The position numbers were made by a program, and so were the translations under genes. A model generated the notes under the pieces. That model had not been told where the DNA came from. It did no database searches and saw nothing but the letters and a program-made list of their open reading frames with translations. Positions 38,636 through 39,887 of a stretch of DNA of 39,887 nt are shown piece by piece. The stretch is from CAYJPV01 sp964396055. Lineage in GTDB: Bacteria; Acidobacteriota; Vicinamibacteria; Vicinamibacterales; JAKQTR01. The DNA is taken from positions 1 through 39,887 of the forward strand of contig CAYNDV010000029.1 of assembly GCA_964396055.1 (NCBI GenBank), given 5' to 3'. Position 1 is the stretch's first letter. The number at the start of each line of letters is the position of its first letter.

Positions 38636-39887
38636 CGCTCCACGATCGTCCGCAGGCTGGCCATGTCGTGGATCGCCATGCCCGCAAACGAGGGGTGTGC
38701 CCCGAAGGCGGCGTCGGCCAGGGCCATCTCCCGGCGCAGGACGTCGGCCCCCAGCCCGGCAAACGTGATCTTCGGCAGCATGATGCTGGTGGCGGAGAAC
38801 GCGAGGTAGTCACGCCGGTCCCGGTCATCGCGGACGGTCCGGGCCACGGGGTTCCGCCACTCGGGATCGCGGGTGAGCGCCCACAGCCCCCGGTCGCGCC
38901 GGGTCTCGGCCGTGGCGGCGAAGCGGGCGTCGGCCGACGCGGCGAAACGGCGGCCGAGGTGGACCAGCGCCTCCGCGAAGGCCGGGTCCGGCTCGGGCCC
39001 CATCCCGGACGGCGCCGCCAGACCCACATGCCCGTTCGCGCCATCGTCGAGCACCTTGAGCCTGAAGCCGAAGAACCGGTTGTCGAGGCCCACGCCACTC
39101 GACGGCGACTGCAGGCGTTCGTCGGTGACCTCCGTCGGCGGCCCGGCCACGAACCAGGTGTCCACGGGATCCGACAGCGACGTTTCCACGCCCATGTACA
39201 CCCGCGCCCGCTTCACGCGATCGGCGTACGCCAGCACGGCGGTGCCGTTGGCGATCATGCCGTCCGGGCCCCCGGCCGTGTTGCGGTAGTTCATGATGCC
39301 CACGTTGTCGAGGTGGTCGATGACGACGCGGAGGGCGGACACCCACGTGCCTTCAAAGACGGTCGCGGCGATCGGCCGGCCGGTCAGGCTGTCGGGCGAG
39401 TCCCACCAGGACGGCACGTCGACGCCAAACGGCAGACCGGCCGCCCGGGCACGGGCCTGGCACCGGAGGACGACTTCCAGCCATTCGCGCAACACCTGCT
39501 CGCGGCTGCGCGGATACCGCCAGGACAGCAGCGTGTACGGTTCGATGTCGAAATGGACGCCGTCGAAGCGCTCGTCCGGCGCGACGCCGGCGTTGTAGGC
39601 GATCACCGCGTCGACCACGGCGAGCGGCGCCGCGTGAAAGACCTTGAGTGCCCAGGTGGGATCCCCGTCGAGCGCTTCCACCCGGACGCCGCGGCGGTGG
39701 GCGTCGGCGATGAGCCGGCGCCAGCCGTCTGCGCCGGCCAGCGTGCGCGCCGGGCCGCCGGCGGGCGAGGCCGGCACGGTCGAGACCTGCACCCAGAGCG
39801 TGCCGATCCGTTCGCGGTCTGCGAGATCCAGCAGCGCCGCGCGGGCCGCCGCGAAAGGCCGGCGAAGGCATGCCGAGGGACGACGGC
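38632..39887 (-). CDS. TIM-barrel (glycoside-hydrolase-like) protein, 5'-truncated by window edge
   Basis: The last 417 or so codons of a minus-strand gene; the frame stays open to the window edge, and residues upstream of an internal GTG (39792), such as LLDLADRERIGTLWVQVS, look like protein, so the real start lies outside. The sequence alternates strand and helix as a TIM barrel: RRGVRVEALDGDPTWAL, FDGVHFDIEPYTLLSW (FDxEPY recalls GH18-like catalytic strands), GLPFGVDVPSWWD, VGIMNYRN and VYMGVETS. It is plausibly a glycan-acting or glycan-binding enzyme, but the catalytic family is unproven. It overlaps the convergent YaiO-like gene by four bases at the shared CTAG. Confidence 0.72.
   Translation of the reverse strand, partial: RRPSACLRRPFAAARAALLDLADRERIGTLWVQVSTVPASPAGGPARTLAGADGWRRLIADAHRRGVRVEALDGDPTWALKVFHAAPLAVVDAVIAYNAGVAPDERFDGVHFDIEPYTLLSWRYPRSREQVLREWLEVVLRCQARARAAGLPFGVDVPSWWDSPDSLTGRPIAATVFEGTWVSALRVVIDHLDNVGIMNYRNTAGGPDGMIANGTAVLAYADRVKRARVYMGVETSLSDPVDTWFVAGPPTEVTDERLQSPSSGVGLDNRFFGFRLKVLDDGANGHVGLAAPSGMGPEPDPAFAEALVHLGRRFAASADARFAATAETRRDRGLWALTRDPEWRNPVARTVRDDRDRRDYLAFSATSIMLPKITFAGLGADVLRREMALADAAFGAHPSFAGMAIHDMASLRTIVER

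Overview
This is a very GC-rich bacterial segment, most probably from an acidobacterium of the Vicinamibacteria type. I infer this from gene content (tandem MacB/FtsX-like permeases, a large M14 peptidase, a CUAEP-type radical SAM protein, many long polytopic membrane proteins), strong GC bias and mini-repeat-filled intergenic spaces. No rRNA, tRNA, transposase, integrase or CRISPR array was seen. A 100-base run of N at 25053-25152 marks an assembly gap, so the window is a scaffold. I support 29 protein genes, the last of which runs off the right edge.

Layout. 1-4930: minus-strand genes for two polytopic membrane proteins (one GT-C-like) around a DinB-family protein. 5017-9568: a GNAT acetyltransferase converging on a glycogen debranching enzyme (glgX), a divergent YvcK/CofD-like gene and a stand-alone LigD-type 3'-phosphoesterase. 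9645-13901: a 1418-residue secreted M14 metallopeptidase. 14293-18344: a 5-oxoproline module made of pxpA, a PxpB-PxpC-biotinyl fusion and an MFS transporter. 18488-22585 (minus): a sodium/solute symporter, an SGNH/AlgJ-like protein and an MBOAT O-acyltransferase. 22673-26457: a family 2 glycosyltransferase, a B12-binding-type radical SAM protein and an ATP-grasp enzyme. 26461-30275 (minus): YggX, a molybdopterin oxidoreductase and an efflux adaptor. 30423-33032: two MacB/FtsX-like permeases. 33039-37280 (minus): PPOX-fold protein, small lipoprotein, Ogt, M28 peptidase and a membrane protein. 37340-39887: a YaiO-like TPR/beta-barrel protein and the 3' part of a TIM-barrel-like protein.

Main observations. 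(1) The radical SAM gene appears to stop at TGA 24931-24933, but the reading frame continues through it as Cys-Sec-Ala-Glu-Pro and ends at TAG 24967-24969. This is the CUAEP tail of a selenoprotein, and a 5-bp stem-loop follows the UGA. A conventional caller would clip the protein at the residue before selenocysteine. (2) Intergenic spaces carry a modular composite repeat whose modules keep one order and one polarity. It usually starts at the stop codon of a neighbouring gene. (3) Several genes have a -10-like TANNAT hexamer only 12-17 bases before the start codon, with no Shine-Dalgarno, which implies leaderless or near-leaderless transcripts and fixes several starts. (4) The 5-oxoprolinase B and C subunits are fused to a biotinyl domain with no biotin carboxylase nearby.
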